Of a stretch of 64,000 nucleotides of DNA, positions 18,084-27,627 are shown one piece after another; position 1 is the first letter of the stretch, and each line of letters opens with the position of its first letter. Under the pieces are notes generated by a model. That model did not search any database. It was not told where the DNA came from and saw only the letters and a list, made by a program, of their open reading frames with translations. The translations under genes and the position numbers were made by a program. The stretch is from Ruminiclostridium sp. (lineage in GTDB: Bacteria > Bacillota > Clostridia > Oscillospirales > Ruminococcaceae): positions 1 through 64,000 of the forward strand of contig JAGAVH010000041.1 in the NCBI GenBank assembly GCA_017942025.1, in the 5' to 3' direction.

Positions 18084-19388
18084 TTATATTTTAAGGAGTC
18101 CTTTAAGCTCCTCGGGAATAAAATTATCCTCGTCATAATAGTTATCAAGAGTCATAGGCTCTGTGGGGTTTTTATCCATATATTCTTTAAGCAGGAGAGG
18201 AAGTTTTTCTCCTCTTTTCTTTGCCGCTGTGTAAAGAGCAAGACGGATTTCTTCCTTTGTGCCTACACACTCAAAGGGCTTGTCAACATCCTCGTAGATA
18301 AGTCCCTCAAACATAGGTCTGAAATCTGCCACATCCATCATATCGAGTCCGAAAATACCTACAAGGGTTTTATCGTCAAGAAAAGCGGAAAGAAGAATAT
18401 ACACATAAAGGCATTTTGCACATTTGCCGCACCAGCTGTCTGTTTTAGAGCCTAAATTACAGCTCTGGAACACGCTGAAATATTCCGGATACTGTACAAA
18501 CTTCTTGGCAATCTGCCATTCGCTCCAGCACCTGAGCATACTGAAATACTGTATGCTGTCGTCAAGGTATTCTGATACGTAATTTCTGAAATCACGCTCA
18601 AACTCGGTGCTTTTGCTGTACTGGTGATTTATCTCAGTACCCTGTACGTTGGACTCGTTGGCGCTACTCTCATTGGAAAGGGCGATATATTTAAGTCCTT
18701 TAAGATAAGCAAAGAGATAAGCTGAAAAGGCAACCACCGCAGAAAATGGAGTATGACCGTTCAGATAGCCGTCAGCATTTCTGTTTAAAAGCTCCTTGTC
18801 AATGGTGCGGCGGACGCCGACAATACTGCTTTCCTCAAAGTCTGCTGTTTTTGCACAGCCGAGGGTTGCGCCTCTGGGATTTATGATATAGCACATTGTC
18901 TTATCACGATAAGGTCTTAAAAGCTCAGCGGTAACTATACTGTCCTTGCCGCCGCCTATAGGAATGAAAAAGCCGTCCTGCTTCTTTTCGGATTTAAACA
19001 CAGGCTTGTCGGTATTGTCGGGGATAATCTCCATAAAGCTATCTATATCGGCATTTATATTATTCTTGTAGAAAAACTCACCCAGTCCGTTGAAGTAGAG
19101 CTTTTTCCACCACAGACACTGTTCCTTTGTCAGCATACCCGTTTTTACTATTACTTTTTTCGGGCAGGCGCACTTCCAGTAGCTTACAAGCTCTGCCATA
19201 CCGATATTGAAGATTATATACTGTGCAAAGGGGGTGGGATTTTCGAGCAACCCCTCTTCGCATTTCCAGTAGGGGTAGAAATGAAAATCGTCTATTGAAA
19301 AATGAAAGGAAAAGCCGTCGGGAGTTATATTGTAGCTATGATATATAAACTCCTTATGAAGCTCTCTCAGTTCGTTATAGGTATGCAT
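18084..19388 (-). CDS. murL: PP-loop protein, likely MurL-type muropeptide epimerase
   Basis: This 434-aa protein has a PP-loop ATP pyrophosphatase motif GGGKDS at residues 145-150 and a CxxCxxC cluster at C320, C323, C326 (SWCGKCAKCLYV), with conserved-looking SNESSANESN between. MurL converts UDP-MurNAc-L-Ala-L-Glu to the D-Glu form while ATP goes to AMP, which fits a PP-loop enzyme. It lies 16 bases upstream of murD and 1 base after tmcAL, all minus strand. Identification rests on the fold, size and pairing with murD rather than on an alignment. Another adenylating enzyme is possible. Confidence 0.6.
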   Translation of the reverse strand: MHTYNELRELHKEFIYHSYNITPDGFSFHFSIDDFHFYPYWKCEEGLLENPTPFAQYIIFNIGMAELVSYWKCACPKKVIVKTGMLTKEQCLWWKKLYFNGLGEFFYKNNINADIDSFMEIIPDNTDKPVFKSEKKQDGFFIPIGGGKDSIVTAELLRPYRDKTMCYIINPRGATLGCAKTADFEESSIVGVRRTIDKELLNRNADGYLNGHTPFSAVVAFSAYLFAYLKGLKYIALSNESSANESNVQGTEINHQYSKSTEFERDFRNYVSEYLDDSIQYFSMLRCWSEWQIAKKFVQYPEYFSVFQSCNLGSKTDSWCGKCAKCLYVYILLSAFLDDKTLVGIFGLDMMDVADFRPMFEGLIYEDVDKPFECVGTKEEIRLALYTAAKKRGEKLPLLLKEYMDKNPTEPMTLDNYYDEDNFIPEELKGLLKI

Positions 19389-19389
19389 A

Positions 19390-20559
19390 TCAGTTGTTCT
19401 CCTTTATGATTATCGGCTTTGCGGTAAATTCTGTGCCGCAGGGCCTTCTTTTTTCAAGCGCCAGAGCATACATATTGCCTGCTCTTTCTTCAAGTCTTAC
19501 CTGCTTTGCCGCTGTATCTGAGGTCTTTGACAATGCAGAAAGGCTGGTATCTATCGGAAGCGGACAGTCCTTTGACGCGGCAAGTATCTCCTTGCCCTTG
19601 TCATTCATACCAAGTATCCGTATATATGACGGCATGGTTTTTAAATCGTTCTTTGTTATGCCTAAAAACGCGCAGAGAATAAGACGTCTTACTCTTGACA
19701 TTGTAAAGTTCTTTGATTTTATCATCAGCATAAGCTGTGGTAGTGAGGTGGCTGTTTTTACCGCTTTTACCATACGGTTTTCAATGCCGCCTCCACCGTT
19801 TGGGAGCTTTTCAAAATCGCTCCTTGTCATTGTGCGGAGCTTTGCTAAAATTGCGGCTTCAAGTCTTTCTATACAGGCGTAGTTTTCATAACCCGAAAAC
19901 TCGGTATAAAGAGAAACATCCTCGCCGTTTCTTATCATTTTTCTGAGCTTTGAGGCGCTTACTGTACGGGATATCTCCTCGCTGTCGTGAGCGGCTCCGT
20001 AGCGCTTGACCGTCACAGGCTCTATAGTGCCGCCTGCCATATCCAAAGCTCTTATATACTCTACCCCAAGAATATTATTGGGGCCTGTAAGTATATCTAC
20101 TACATCAGAGGTATAATATTCCTCTACCGTTGCTTTAAGAGCGGCGGGATAAGACATTCCTTTTTTCATATAATCAAGAAAGGCGTCGCTGTCAAGAGCA
20201 AAATGCACAGCGCCTGCCGCCTCCTTTAAAATACTGCTGTCTCCTGTTTCACTGCCGAAGCTCAGCATATCAACACATCCAAGGGATTTTATTATATGCA
20301 CGGCACCTCTTGCAAAATATTCTGCACTGGCAAGGCTGAAGGCTACGGGTAGCTCTAATACAAGGTCAGCTCCCGACATAAGAGCCGCCCTTGCTCTTTC
20401 GTATTTATCACATAGCGCCACATCTCCGCGCTGGGTAAAATTGCCCGTCATAACACAGACTATATGGGTAGCACCATGCTGTTTTCTCGTCTGCTCGATA
20501 TGGTATTTATGTCCGTTATGGAAGGGATTGTATTCACAGATTATAGCGGCTGTTTTCAT
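19390..20559 (-). CDS. tmcAL: tRNA(Met) cytidine acetate ligase TmcAL (YlbM)
   Basis: This 389-aa protein has the TmcAL signature: an N-terminal nucleotidyltransferase-like domain with ICEYNPFHNGHKYHIE (HxGH motif), CVMTGNFTQRGDVA, LVLELPVAFSLASAEYFA and LSFGSETGD. The enzyme activates acetate with ATP and acetylates C34 of elongator tRNA-Met. Length is a little below the B. subtilis protein. It begins the tmcAL-murL-murD run, and divergently faces ackA, which makes acetyl phosphate from the same acetate pool; the neighbourhood may be chance. Confidence 0.9.
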   Translation of the reverse strand: MKTAAIICEYNPFHNGHKYHIEQTRKQHGATHIVCVMTGNFTQRGDVALCDKYERARAALMSGADLVLELPVAFSLASAEYFARGAVHIIKSLGCVDMLSFGSETGDSSILKEAAGAVHFALDSDAFLDYMKKGMSYPAALKATVEEYYTSDVVDILTGPNNILGVEYIRALDMAGGTIEPVTVKRYGAAHDSEEISRTVSASKLRKMIRNGEDVSLYTEFSGYENYACIERLEAAILAKLRTMTRSDFEKLPNGGGGIENRMVKAVKTATSLPQLMLMIKSKNFTMSRVRRLILCAFLGITKNDLKTMPSYIRILGMNDKGKEILAASKDCPLPIDTSLSALSKTSDTAAKQVRLEERAGNMYALALEKRRPCGTEFTAKPIIIKENN

Positions 20560-20677
20560 ATTGTCTCCTTGATATATTTTTTAAGAGGATTTTTATTCAG
20601 TATACGTTATTTTCTTAACGAAATTTTGTACAAAACAGATAAAAACGGAAAATTTTCGCAGGTTTTATTTAAAAGGG

Positions 20678-20706
20678 TTGATTTTTCGTTCAATTTGGTT
20701 TACAAT
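20678..20706 (+). promoter_or_regulatory. Sigma-A promoter of ackA
   Basis: TTGATT (20678-20683), a 17-base spacer and TACAAT (20701-20706) lie about 40 bases before the ackA start codon. Confidence 0.7.
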
Positions 20707-20746
20707 AGATTAGTAAAATTATATTTCACGAAAGGAAATGAAAAAT

Positions 20747-21958
20747 ATGAAAGTTCTCGTTGTAAACGCAGGCAGCTCATCACTCAAGTATCAGCTTATT
20801 GATATGAGCAATGAAGAAGTAATCGCAAAGGGCAACTGCGAATGCATCAACATGGAGGGCGGTAAGATCACCCACAACTACGGCGATGGCAAGAAGTACG
20901 AAGAAATGTGCCATTTCCCTTCTCACACAGAAGCATTTGAAAAGCTCGTTGAGGTTCTGACAACAGGCGAAGGCGCTGTTATCAAGGATATGAGCGAAAT
21001 CGGTGCAGTAGGTCACAGAATCGTGCAGGGTGCCGAAGTATTCCCCAAGGCAGTTATCGTAACTGACGAAGTAATTCAGAAGATCGACGATCTTCAGGAG
21101 CTTGCTCCCGTACATAACCACCCCCACGCATTAGCTTTATGGGCTTGCAAGAAGGTTATGCCTGCTGAAGTACCTCAGGTAGTAGTATTTGATACTGCAT
21201 TCCACCAGACAATTCCTCAGAAGGCGTTCATGTACGGTATGCCCTATGAAGTATATGAAGATTTCCACGTAAGAAAGTACGGCTTCCATGGTACTTCACA
21301 CCGCTTCGTATCCATGAAGCTCGCTGAACTTCTCGGCGGCAGTCTCGAAGGCAAGAGCGTTGTTTCCTGCCACCTCGGTAACGGCTCTTCCATCACAGCT
21401 ATCAAGGACGGCAAGTCTGTCGACACATCCATGGGCTTTACTCCCCTTGACGGTATCATCATGGGTACACGTTCAGGTGCTGTTGATCCCTCCGCTGTTA
21501 CATACGTTCAGAAGAAGCTTGGTCTTACACCCGACCAGATGAGCGACTACCTCAACAAGAAGTCCGGCTTCCTCGGTCTTTCAGGTGTTTCCAGTGATAA
21601 CAGAGCTATCACAGCAGGTGTTGCAGAAGGCAACGAAAAGTGCAAGCTCGTATCTGAGATGCTCACCTACGGCATCAAGAAGTACATCGGCTCTTATGCA
21701 GCTGCTATGAACGGTCTTGACGCCATCATCTTCACAGGTGGTATCGGCGAAAATGCTCCTGAAGTAAGAAAGAGCGTTTGCGACGATATGGAAGTGTTCG
21801 GTATCAAGGTTGACGCTGACTTAAACAATGTAAGAGGCGAAATCCGCAAGATATCCACAGAGGACAGCAAGGTTCAGGTATGGGTAATCCCCACAAACGA
21901 AGAACTGCTTATCGCACGTGATACACTTGAAGTTGCAGGTCTTGACAAGAATGCGTAA
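20747..21958 (+). CDS. ackA: Acetate kinase
   Basis: This 403-aa protein begins MKVLVVNAGSSSLKYQL, the ASKHA-fold phosphate-binding strand, and contains the acetokinase signatures RKYGFHGTSHRFV, CHLGNGSSI and MGTRSGAVDPS, with FTGGIGENAPEVR near the C-terminus. It interconverts acetyl phosphate plus ADP with acetate plus ATP, the energy-conserving step of acetate fermentation. AAAGGA 10 bases upstream favours this ATG over the one at 20738. Codon use is strongly biased (many CTC, AAG, GGT), as expected for a highly expressed gene. No pta gene is adjacent. Confidence 0.97.
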   Translation: MKVLVVNAGSSSLKYQLIDMSNEEVIAKGNCECINMEGGKITHNYGDGKKYEEMCHFPSHTEAFEKLVEVLTTGEGAVIKDMSEIGAVGHRIVQGAEVFPKAVIVTDEVIQKIDDLQELAPVHNHPHALALWACKKVMPAEVPQVVVFDTAFHQTIPQKAFMYGMPYEVYEDFHVRKYGFHGTSHRFVSMKLAELLGGSLEGKSVVSCHLGNGSSITAIKDGKSVDTSMGFTPLDGIIMGTRSGAVDPSAVTYVQKKLGLTPDQMSDYLNKKSGFLGLSGVSSDNRAITAGVAEGNEKCKLVSEMLTYGIKKYIGSYAAAMNGLDAIIFTGGIGENAPEVRKSVCDDMEVFGIKVDADLNNVRGEIRKISTEDSKVQVWVIPTNEELLIARDTLEVAGLDKNA

Positions 21959-21977
21959 TTCTTAAAATTAAAATCTG

Positions 21978-22010
21978 ATACCAGCAAGGAAAACCTTGCT
22001 GGTATTTTTA
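21978..22010. terminator. Intrinsic terminator between ackA and the convergent gene
   Basis: ATACCAGCAAGG and CCTTGCTGGTAT form a 12-bp stem with an AAAA loop, followed by TTTTA-TTTT on the plus strand. Confidence 0.85.
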
Positions 22011-22018
22011 TTTTGCTT

Positions 22019-23536
22019 TTATTTCTTGGTATCCTCGGAAACCATACTGGAAATATGCTTTGCAATAAGCTCTGCGCCCTCGCCCGTTTTTCCCGTACTG
22101 CCGATATGCATTGCAAGAAGCTCTGCGCCCTGGCCGCTCTTGATCTGCTCGCTGACGCCTGAAAGGGATACAAAGTTCCTCCTGTCAAACTTTTCAGGCG
22201 CTTTTGGGAGTGATTTGGCATAATCCTCTCGTGATATTTCCTGGCGCTGTTCATAACTCTGAAGATAGCTTTTAGCTATACTTAAAATGCTTGAATAACC
22301 GGGATCGTTAGAAGCTATTACCTCTGTAAAGAAGTCCTTTACTCTCTTATCATGTAATTTAGCCATACAGGTTGCCACATATGAATAGGTAGCAGAAAGC
22401 TCAGGATTTTTCATTATATTGAGCGAGAAGGTAAGAAAATCATTTGTATTGTGATATCTTAAATAGTTGCAGGCAGCTGTTACACTTGAATAGTAGTTTT
22501 CAGATATTATAATCTTTTCATCAAGCGTAGTCTGTCCCATAAGCAGTGCCTCCAGCATAGGCGGCGTCAGCTCGTCTATACCCTGTGCGCTCGCTATCAT
22601 ATCTGCATCGGGGTAGCCCTCGCAGAATACGTTATACTGAGACGGAATGCCCTTTGATTTTACCGATTTAGGAGAATTTATCTTCTTTCTCAGAGCAGGA
22701 TATGTGTCAGGGATACGACAGTTTCTGGTTGCAAGCACTGTGCTTATCTCTGTGGGATCAAGCGCAGAGAAAGGAATTTTAAAGGATTCGGAGCAAAGTC
22801 CCAGAGTCTGCATTTCACCCTCCTCGTTTTCTTCCCTCCAGATATCCCTTACCTGCTGAATCTGTACCGTGTAGAAGGGCTCGTCATTTACCACCGCCGC
22901 ACAAGCCGCATGGTGTCCCTTAATCAGCACCGAATAGAAGCCTGTCAGATGAAGAGAAAGTCCGAAAAGCTCGTCTCCTCTCCTGCAATTCTGTGACGCC
23001 TCCATAACGCCTGAGGTTTCGAACATAACCGGTCTTGCGGTAGGAATAAGAAAGGGTGCGCTGAAGGTCTTGTTTTCATCTATCAGCTTTATATATCTGC
23101 TGCTGCATTTGAGCTGCTTTGATACGCCATAGCCCGACCAGAAAAACATATTTTCGCCTGTTGTGGGATAACACTTCTGCCAGGAAACCGCATACAGTCC
23201 GTCCGGCATCATTCTGAGCAATGAAGGCAGACAATATTCAAATGCCGCACCCGAACATAGCTGGTCATAAACCTCTTTTACCGCCGAATTTATAATGGAG
23301 GTCTGAGTCATAGGTCCAAGCTCACACACTACCCTATCTGCGTATTTGTTACCCGAATTTCCCGAGTAGACAACTACAGGATCGTCATAGGCGTAAAGAC
23401 AATACATATCGTCCTTGGCAGAACTGAAACGGCAGGTACCTATTCTGTTTGAACTGTTTTTTACGGTGAATATAAGTATATCGCCGTCGTCTGTATTTAT
23501 ATGCTTTGCCGTAACCTCAGTCTGACGGTTAGCCAC
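22019..23536 (-). CDS. Hypothetical 505-aa protein
   Basis: I do not recognise this family. There is no signal peptide or membrane helix. The first 300 residues look beta/alpha mixed, the segment about 310-440 is helical, and the tail contains an internal repeat of the form G(Q/E)GAEL(L/I)A(M/K)HI(G/S)S, seen twice with about 12 residues between starts. It follows the YcxB-like membrane gene by 30 bases and probably forms a two-gene operon with it. The convergent ackA terminator also ends this transcript. Confidence 0.7.
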   Translation of the reverse strand: MANRQTEVTAKHINTDDGDILIFTVKNSSNRIGTCRFSSAKDDMYCLYAYDDPVVVYSGNSGNKYADRVVCELGPMTQTSIINSAVKEVYDQLCSGAAFEYCLPSLLRMMPDGLYAVSWQKCYPTTGENMFFWSGYGVSKQLKCSSRYIKLIDENKTFSAPFLIPTARPVMFETSGVMEASQNCRRGDELFGLSLHLTGFYSVLIKGHHAACAAVVNDEPFYTVQIQQVRDIWREENEEGEMQTLGLCSESFKIPFSALDPTEISTVLATRNCRIPDTYPALRKKINSPKSVKSKGIPSQYNVFCEGYPDADMIASAQGIDELTPPMLEALLMGQTTLDEKIIISENYYSSVTAACNYLRYHNTNDFLTFSLNIMKNPELSATYSYVATCMAKLHDKRVKDFFTEVIASNDPGYSSILSIAKSYLQSYEQRQEISREDYAKSLPKAPEKFDRRNFVSLSGVSEQIKSGQGAELLAMHIGSTGKTGEGAELIAKHISSMVSEDTKK

Positions 23537-23566
23537 AGTATATCACTTCTTTCAATAGATTTATAG

Positions 23567-24430
23567 TTATTTTTCAGACATATTGAGCGCAAATATCTCC
23601 TGCACTCTCTTGTACTGATGGTCATTCAGCAGTACCTTGGGTACCCATAATACGGGCTTGTTTCTTCTCAGTACAATAAACATTGAGCCGGTTTCCATAT
23701 AGGTGTCGCGATTTCCCCACTTTATGATGTTGCAGGGACTGTAAATTACGCTTTCGCAGGCAGAAAATCCATCGTCACATATTGCAAAGGTGACCGTGTC
23801 ATCATATTTCTGATATTGTTTAAGAATGCCTGCGTATTTTATTCTTGATGCAATAAGCATAAACAGATATGTAACAGCTACCACGCCTACGCCACAGAAG
23901 AAGGAGCCTATCGAAAGGTACCACCAGTTAAGCTCGTCGAAGCCTATCAGCAGGTGGAAAAAGATGAGTGCCGCAACACCGCCTAAAATTCCGACTGTCC
24001 ATAGTATGCGTGCTGTTTTTCCTATAAGCAGGAGAAGCAGTGAAGATTTTATCTCCTTGGTATTGTATTCGCCTTTTGCAAATACGGCAAAATCGGGAAT
24101 ATCGTAATCTACGTAAAGACTTTTTTCCGGCAAGAGCTCAACGGCATTATGTACGGGAACTCCCTGCTTTGAAGCGCAGGAAGAGGCTATCGCCTTGGCG
24201 CTTAAAAACTGCTTTCTGTCTTCAAAAAATTCAGGCTTTATAGTAAATACCCTGTCATCAACGTTTATTGTAATTATGCTGTCTCCTATGCGTATGGAGT
24301 CTATATCTCCCCAGTTGCAGACAAAGGGATTTTCTCCGTCGGCAGGCACTACCGAAAAGACATCTGAAATAATGTACGAGGTGCCGTCGTCATCCTGCAT
24401 TATCTGACCTGAAAGATTGTAAAAGGACAT
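23567..24430 (-). CDS. Two-TM protein with YcxB-like C-terminal domain
   Basis: This 287-aa protein has a soluble N-terminal part (residues 1-125), two membrane helices (about 131-155 and 170-195) separated by a short loop (DELNWWYLS), and a C-terminal beta-rich segment (ICDDGFSACES...IIKWGNRDTY...VLWVPKVLLNDHQYKRV) that resembles the YcxB-like domain. Function of that domain is unknown. It lies directly upstream of the unknown 505-aa gene, likely as its operon partner, and just past the far end of structured element copy 2. Confidence 0.6.
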   Translation of the reverse strand: MSFYNLSGQIMQDDDGTSYIISDVFSVVPADGENPFVCNWGDIDSIRIGDSIITINVDDRVFTIKPEFFEDRKQFLSAKAIASSCASKQGVPVHNAVELLPEKSLYVDYDIPDFAVFAKGEYNTKEIKSSLLLLLIGKTARILWTVGILGGVAALIFFHLLIGFDELNWWYLSIGSFFCGVGVVAVTYLFMLIASRIKYAGILKQYQKYDDTVTFAICDDGFSACESVIYSPCNIIKWGNRDTYMETGSMFIVLRRNKPVLWVPKVLLNDHQYKRVQEIFALNMSEK

Positions 24431-24530
24431 CTTATACCCTCCCGCTCTGAAAATTAGATGTATATATATTTAATTATAGCACAATACGAATGAATTTTCT
24501 ATAGTTTTCAGAATTTTTTTAAAGAAAAAG

Positions 24531-24555
24531 AACAGAGGTGTGAAAACCTCTGTTC
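24531..24555 (-). terminator. Distal copy of the GH3 gene terminator stem-loop, with T-run
   Basis: On the minus strand GAACAGAGGT and ACCTCTGTT form the stem and are followed by TTCTTTTTCTTTAAAAAAA. It differs at one base from the stem-loop at 24796-24818 on the other side of the element. Confidence 0.75.
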
Positions 24556-24795
24556 AGTGTGTAGACAAAGTATTTGTCTACACACTGTCAGACGATGAAA
24601 AACGCATGCAGACGAGGAAACAGCCATCGTCGGCGTACGGTGGTACGGTAGATGGCTGTTGACGAAGTAAGCAAAAATGCTTTAGTGGAGCCGTTTGTGG
24701 CTCCACTAAAATAATATGCTGCAAATTTTATTTATACACCTAAATCAATGCAAATTGCTTGCATTTTTGCGGTGCGTGAGTTTGTCTTCAGTCTG
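24556..24795 (+). repeat. Dispersed structured element, copy 2
   Basis: H1 is a perfect 14-bp hairpin (24556-24586). A probable closing helix pairs CAGACGATGAA (24589-24599) with TTCAGTCTG (24787-24795) with a 2-base bulge. H2 spans 24621-24658 (CAGCCAT/ATGGCTG, inner CGTAC/GTACG) and H3 spans 24684-24707 (AGTGGAGCC/GGCTCCACT). GCAAAAATGC after H2 can pair with GCATTTTTGC before the 3' end. Conserved blocks match copies 1 and 3 while stems differ in a compensatory way. Confidence 0.85.
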
Positions 24796-24818
24796 ACAGA
24801 GGTGTAAAAACCTCTGTT
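24796..24818 (-). terminator. Proximal terminator stem-loop of the GH3 gene, lacking a T-run
   Basis: ACAGAGGT and ACCTCTGT pair just past the GH3 stop codon. On the minus strand it runs straight into CAGACTGAAGAC of the element instead of a T-run. Confidence 0.7.
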
Positions 24819-24827
24819 CTATACTGT

Positions 24828-27575
24828 TTATTTCACAAACTGTAACGCCTTTAAGGTGGTATTACCTGTAAGAGAAACCGTCAGATTTCCCTTTTTCTTT
24901 TCTGTGGTTATGGCTTCGGTAATATCAAAGAATCGTTCTACATTTACGCTGGGAGGCACTGTCACCTCTGCAATAATCTCTCCGTCAAGCTCTGCTGTGA
25001 TTTTTCCCTCACCAACGACACTTCCGCAGATAAGACGTACCTTATCGCTGTCGCCTAAATCGCAGTCCTTGAAAACAAGTCCGCCGCCGAGCATATAATG
25101 TTCCTCATCCTTTTTGGAATACTTCATCTTTGTGCCGAACTTATTATCGTAGTTTATTGCCTTTGTGAGCTTTGTCATATCTCTTGCAGGAATCTCCTCG
25201 CCCTTTATATAAAGGCTTGTTTCCTGTCTTATATCAGAGGAGGAAGCGCCTGCGAAAATAGTGTAAGCTCCGCTTTCGGTACAGAGCTTTTCTCTTGTAA
25301 CATCATAGAACTCAAAGCGCTTCAGCTCTATATCAAAAGTGAAATCTGCGGTTTCGCCTGCCTTTATAAAGCGTCTTTCAAAGGCGCAGAGCTGTTTTAA
25401 GGGGCGCTTTACTCTGGGAGCATCGGGGCGGAAATAAATCTGCACAACCTCATCGCCGTCGGTATCGGAGATATTCTTTACTTTAAGGGATACTGTAACC
25501 TTATTTCCCTTCTGCTCTGCCTTCATATCGGTGTACCCGAATTTGCTGTAGCTTATACCGTAGCCGAAGGGGTAGAGCGGTGTTCCCTTATAGTAAAGAT
25601 AGGTCATATCGTTTTCGATGATATCATAATCAAGGATGGGAGGGAGCTCCTCCTCGCTCTTGTACCAGGTCTGTGCAAGTCTGCCTGCCGGGTTATATTC
25701 GCCGCTGATTACCTTTGCAAAGGCGTTGCCAAGCTCAGGACCTGCGTGGGTGGTATAGATTATGGCAGGAAGATATTCGTTTTCTTCGTTTATAGAATAT
25801 GGATAGCTTGATACAAGAGTCATAACCGCATTCTGATTTGCTACATAGCAAGCCTTTACAAGCTCAGACTGTCTTTCGGGAAGGCGGAGAGTTTTTCTGT
25901 CGTACATTTCACGGGCAACTATCATAGGATCGTTACCTGTGCAGATTATTACGTAATCAGCCTTTTTAGCCACATCTCTCGCTCTTGTGATACCATCCTC
26001 GATAAGCTCCTCGGTAAAGAGCTTGCCATCGGAAATGCCAAAGGGTCTGCCACCACCGATTTTACCATCCTCGCTGATTTCAAGCAGCTTTTTGAAATAG
26101 GTGTTGAACTTTACGTAGTCACCGCATTTTTCAGGCTTTAATATCTCCTGGGAGAACCATCTGTAGGTACCCTCGCTGTCAGCCTTATAGCTTGCCGCCG
26201 TAAAGAACATATTATTGTACATACTGCGGTAGGTGACCTCATTATGTCCGTATTCACTCTTTTTAAATATTGTATGAGGATTCACTTCGTCATAGACTGC
26301 GGCAACGTTACCCTCATCATCTACACCGATATATTTTCCTGTCAGCTTTGATTTTATCGCAACCAGGTCACAACCGTCGTCATACTGAGCATCGGGGTAT
26401 ATACTTCTTACGCCGTCAAGGATGTTGGTTTTGTAGCTTACGTGACCTGTGTACCAGTCCATAAGATTTTCATTGCCGTTGATACCGATAACTGCAATGC
26501 TCTTTCCCTTTTCAAAGGGGAGTATGCCATTGTTTTTAAGCAGTACCATCTGCTTTAAAGCTGCCTCGTGATTGAGTGCCTTATGTTCGTCGCATTCCAT
26601 AATGCTTTCGTCTATATCGTCATAGGGATTCACCTCGTCGAATTCGCCTAATCTGAAACGGGCTAGCAAGCTGTTATATACACTCTTATCGATATCATCT
26701 TCGGTAAGTATGCCGTTTTCAAGTCCGTAATGTGCCGCCGCTACCGCCAGCTTATAATCATCTGTCATAAGGTCTGTACCGTTACGGAAGGCAAGCGCCA
26801 GAGTTTCCGCATGGCATTTGCCGTATCTGTGGCTGGTTACATTCTGTGAAAAGTCGCCGCCGTCGGTTACAACAAGCCCCAGTCCCCAGTCTTTTTTCAG
26901 GATATTTTCCACATCGGGGTTTATCATACCCGGTACGCCTGACAGCTCGTTATAGGCAGTCATAATGCCGTAGGCTCCGCCCTCGGTTATGGCAGGCTTG
27001 AATGCCTGATAATAATACTCGTGCTTGGTTCTCGGTTCTATGTTGGCATCGCAGTTACCTCTGCCCTCTTCGTTATTATTGGCGCAGAAGTGCTTTAACG
27101 TAGGGATAGACATCAGGTATTCGCCTCTTGCTCCTGCCATACCCTTTGTATATTCGGCTGACATTCTGCCTGTGAGGTAGGGGTCCTCGCCGTAGGCTTC
27201 TTCGTTTCTGCCCCATAAGGGATTGCGGCACATATCAACGGTAGGTCCCCATAGATTAAGGTGACCGCTGGGATGACGTTTGTTTAAAACCCGTGCTTCC
27301 TTACCTGCGATTTCGCCCAGTTTATACATCAGCTTATCATCAAACATCCCTGACATACCGATAGGCTGAGGGAAAACCGTGGTAGGCTCCTCAGGGTTTC
27401 TTGAAACGTAGCCTCTTGCAACCTCTGCGCCTACAAACCATTCCTTTATTCCAAGTCTTTCAACGGGAAGCTGATGAGTTGAGAGGAGTCCTATCTTTTC
27501 ATCGATAGTAAGCTCCTTTATGAGCGCTCTTGTACGTTCTTCCATTGAAAGTGCAGTATTTTTCCATTTTTCCAT
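24828..27575 (-). CDS. Glycoside hydrolase family 3 (beta-glucosidase-like)
   Basis: This 915-aa cytoplasmic protein has the GH3 N-domain with KHFCANNNEEGRGNCDANIE and the nucleophile Asp in LVVTDGGDFS (about residue 280), then the GH3 C-domain split by an inserted beta-rich segment (about residues 420-500, with KLTGKYIGVDDEGNVAAVYD, fascin- or PA14-like in position). A fibronectin III-like domain follows (GDEVVQIYFRP ... ELKRFEFYD), and a C-terminal jelly-roll-like part resembling CBM6. Substrate cannot be told from sequence. An in-frame ATG at 27656 is rejected because AAAGGAA sits just before 27575. Confidence 0.9.
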   Translation of the reverse strand: MEKWKNTALSMEERTRALIKELTIDEKIGLLSTHQLPVERLGIKEWFVGAEVARGYVSRNPEEPTTVFPQPIGMSGMFDDKLMYKLGEIAGKEARVLNKRHPSGHLNLWGPTVDMCRNPLWGRNEEAYGEDPYLTGRMSAEYTKGMAGARGEYLMSIPTLKHFCANNNEEGRGNCDANIEPRTKHEYYYQAFKPAITEGGAYGIMTAYNELSGVPGMINPDVENILKKDWGLGLVVTDGGDFSQNVTSHRYGKCHAETLALAFRNGTDLMTDDYKLAVAAAHYGLENGILTEDDIDKSVYNSLLARFRLGEFDEVNPYDDIDESIMECDEHKALNHEAALKQMVLLKNNGILPFEKGKSIAVIGINGNENLMDWYTGHVSYKTNILDGVRSIYPDAQYDDGCDLVAIKSKLTGKYIGVDDEGNVAAVYDEVNPHTIFKKSEYGHNEVTYRSMYNNMFFTAASYKADSEGTYRWFSQEILKPEKCGDYVKFNTYFKKLLEISEDGKIGGGRPFGISDGKLFTEELIEDGITRARDVAKKADYVIICTGNDPMIVAREMYDRKTLRLPERQSELVKACYVANQNAVMTLVSSYPYSINEENEYLPAIIYTTHAGPELGNAFAKVISGEYNPAGRLAQTWYKSEEELPPILDYDIIENDMTYLYYKGTPLYPFGYGISYSKFGYTDMKAEQKGNKVTVSLKVKNISDTDGDEVVQIYFRPDAPRVKRPLKQLCAFERRFIKAGETADFTFDIELKRFEFYDVTREKLCTESGAYTIFAGASSSDIRQETSLYIKGEEIPARDMTKLTKAINYDNKFGTKMKYSKKDEEHYMLGGGLVFKDCDLGDSDKVRLICGSVVGEGKITAELDGEIIAEVTVPPSVNVERFFDITEAITTEKKKGNLTVSLTGNTTLKALQFVK

Positions 27576-27627
27576 AATAGTAAAATTCCTTTCGGTATTA
27601 TTGGGAGCGTTTTTAAATCGTAGCTTT

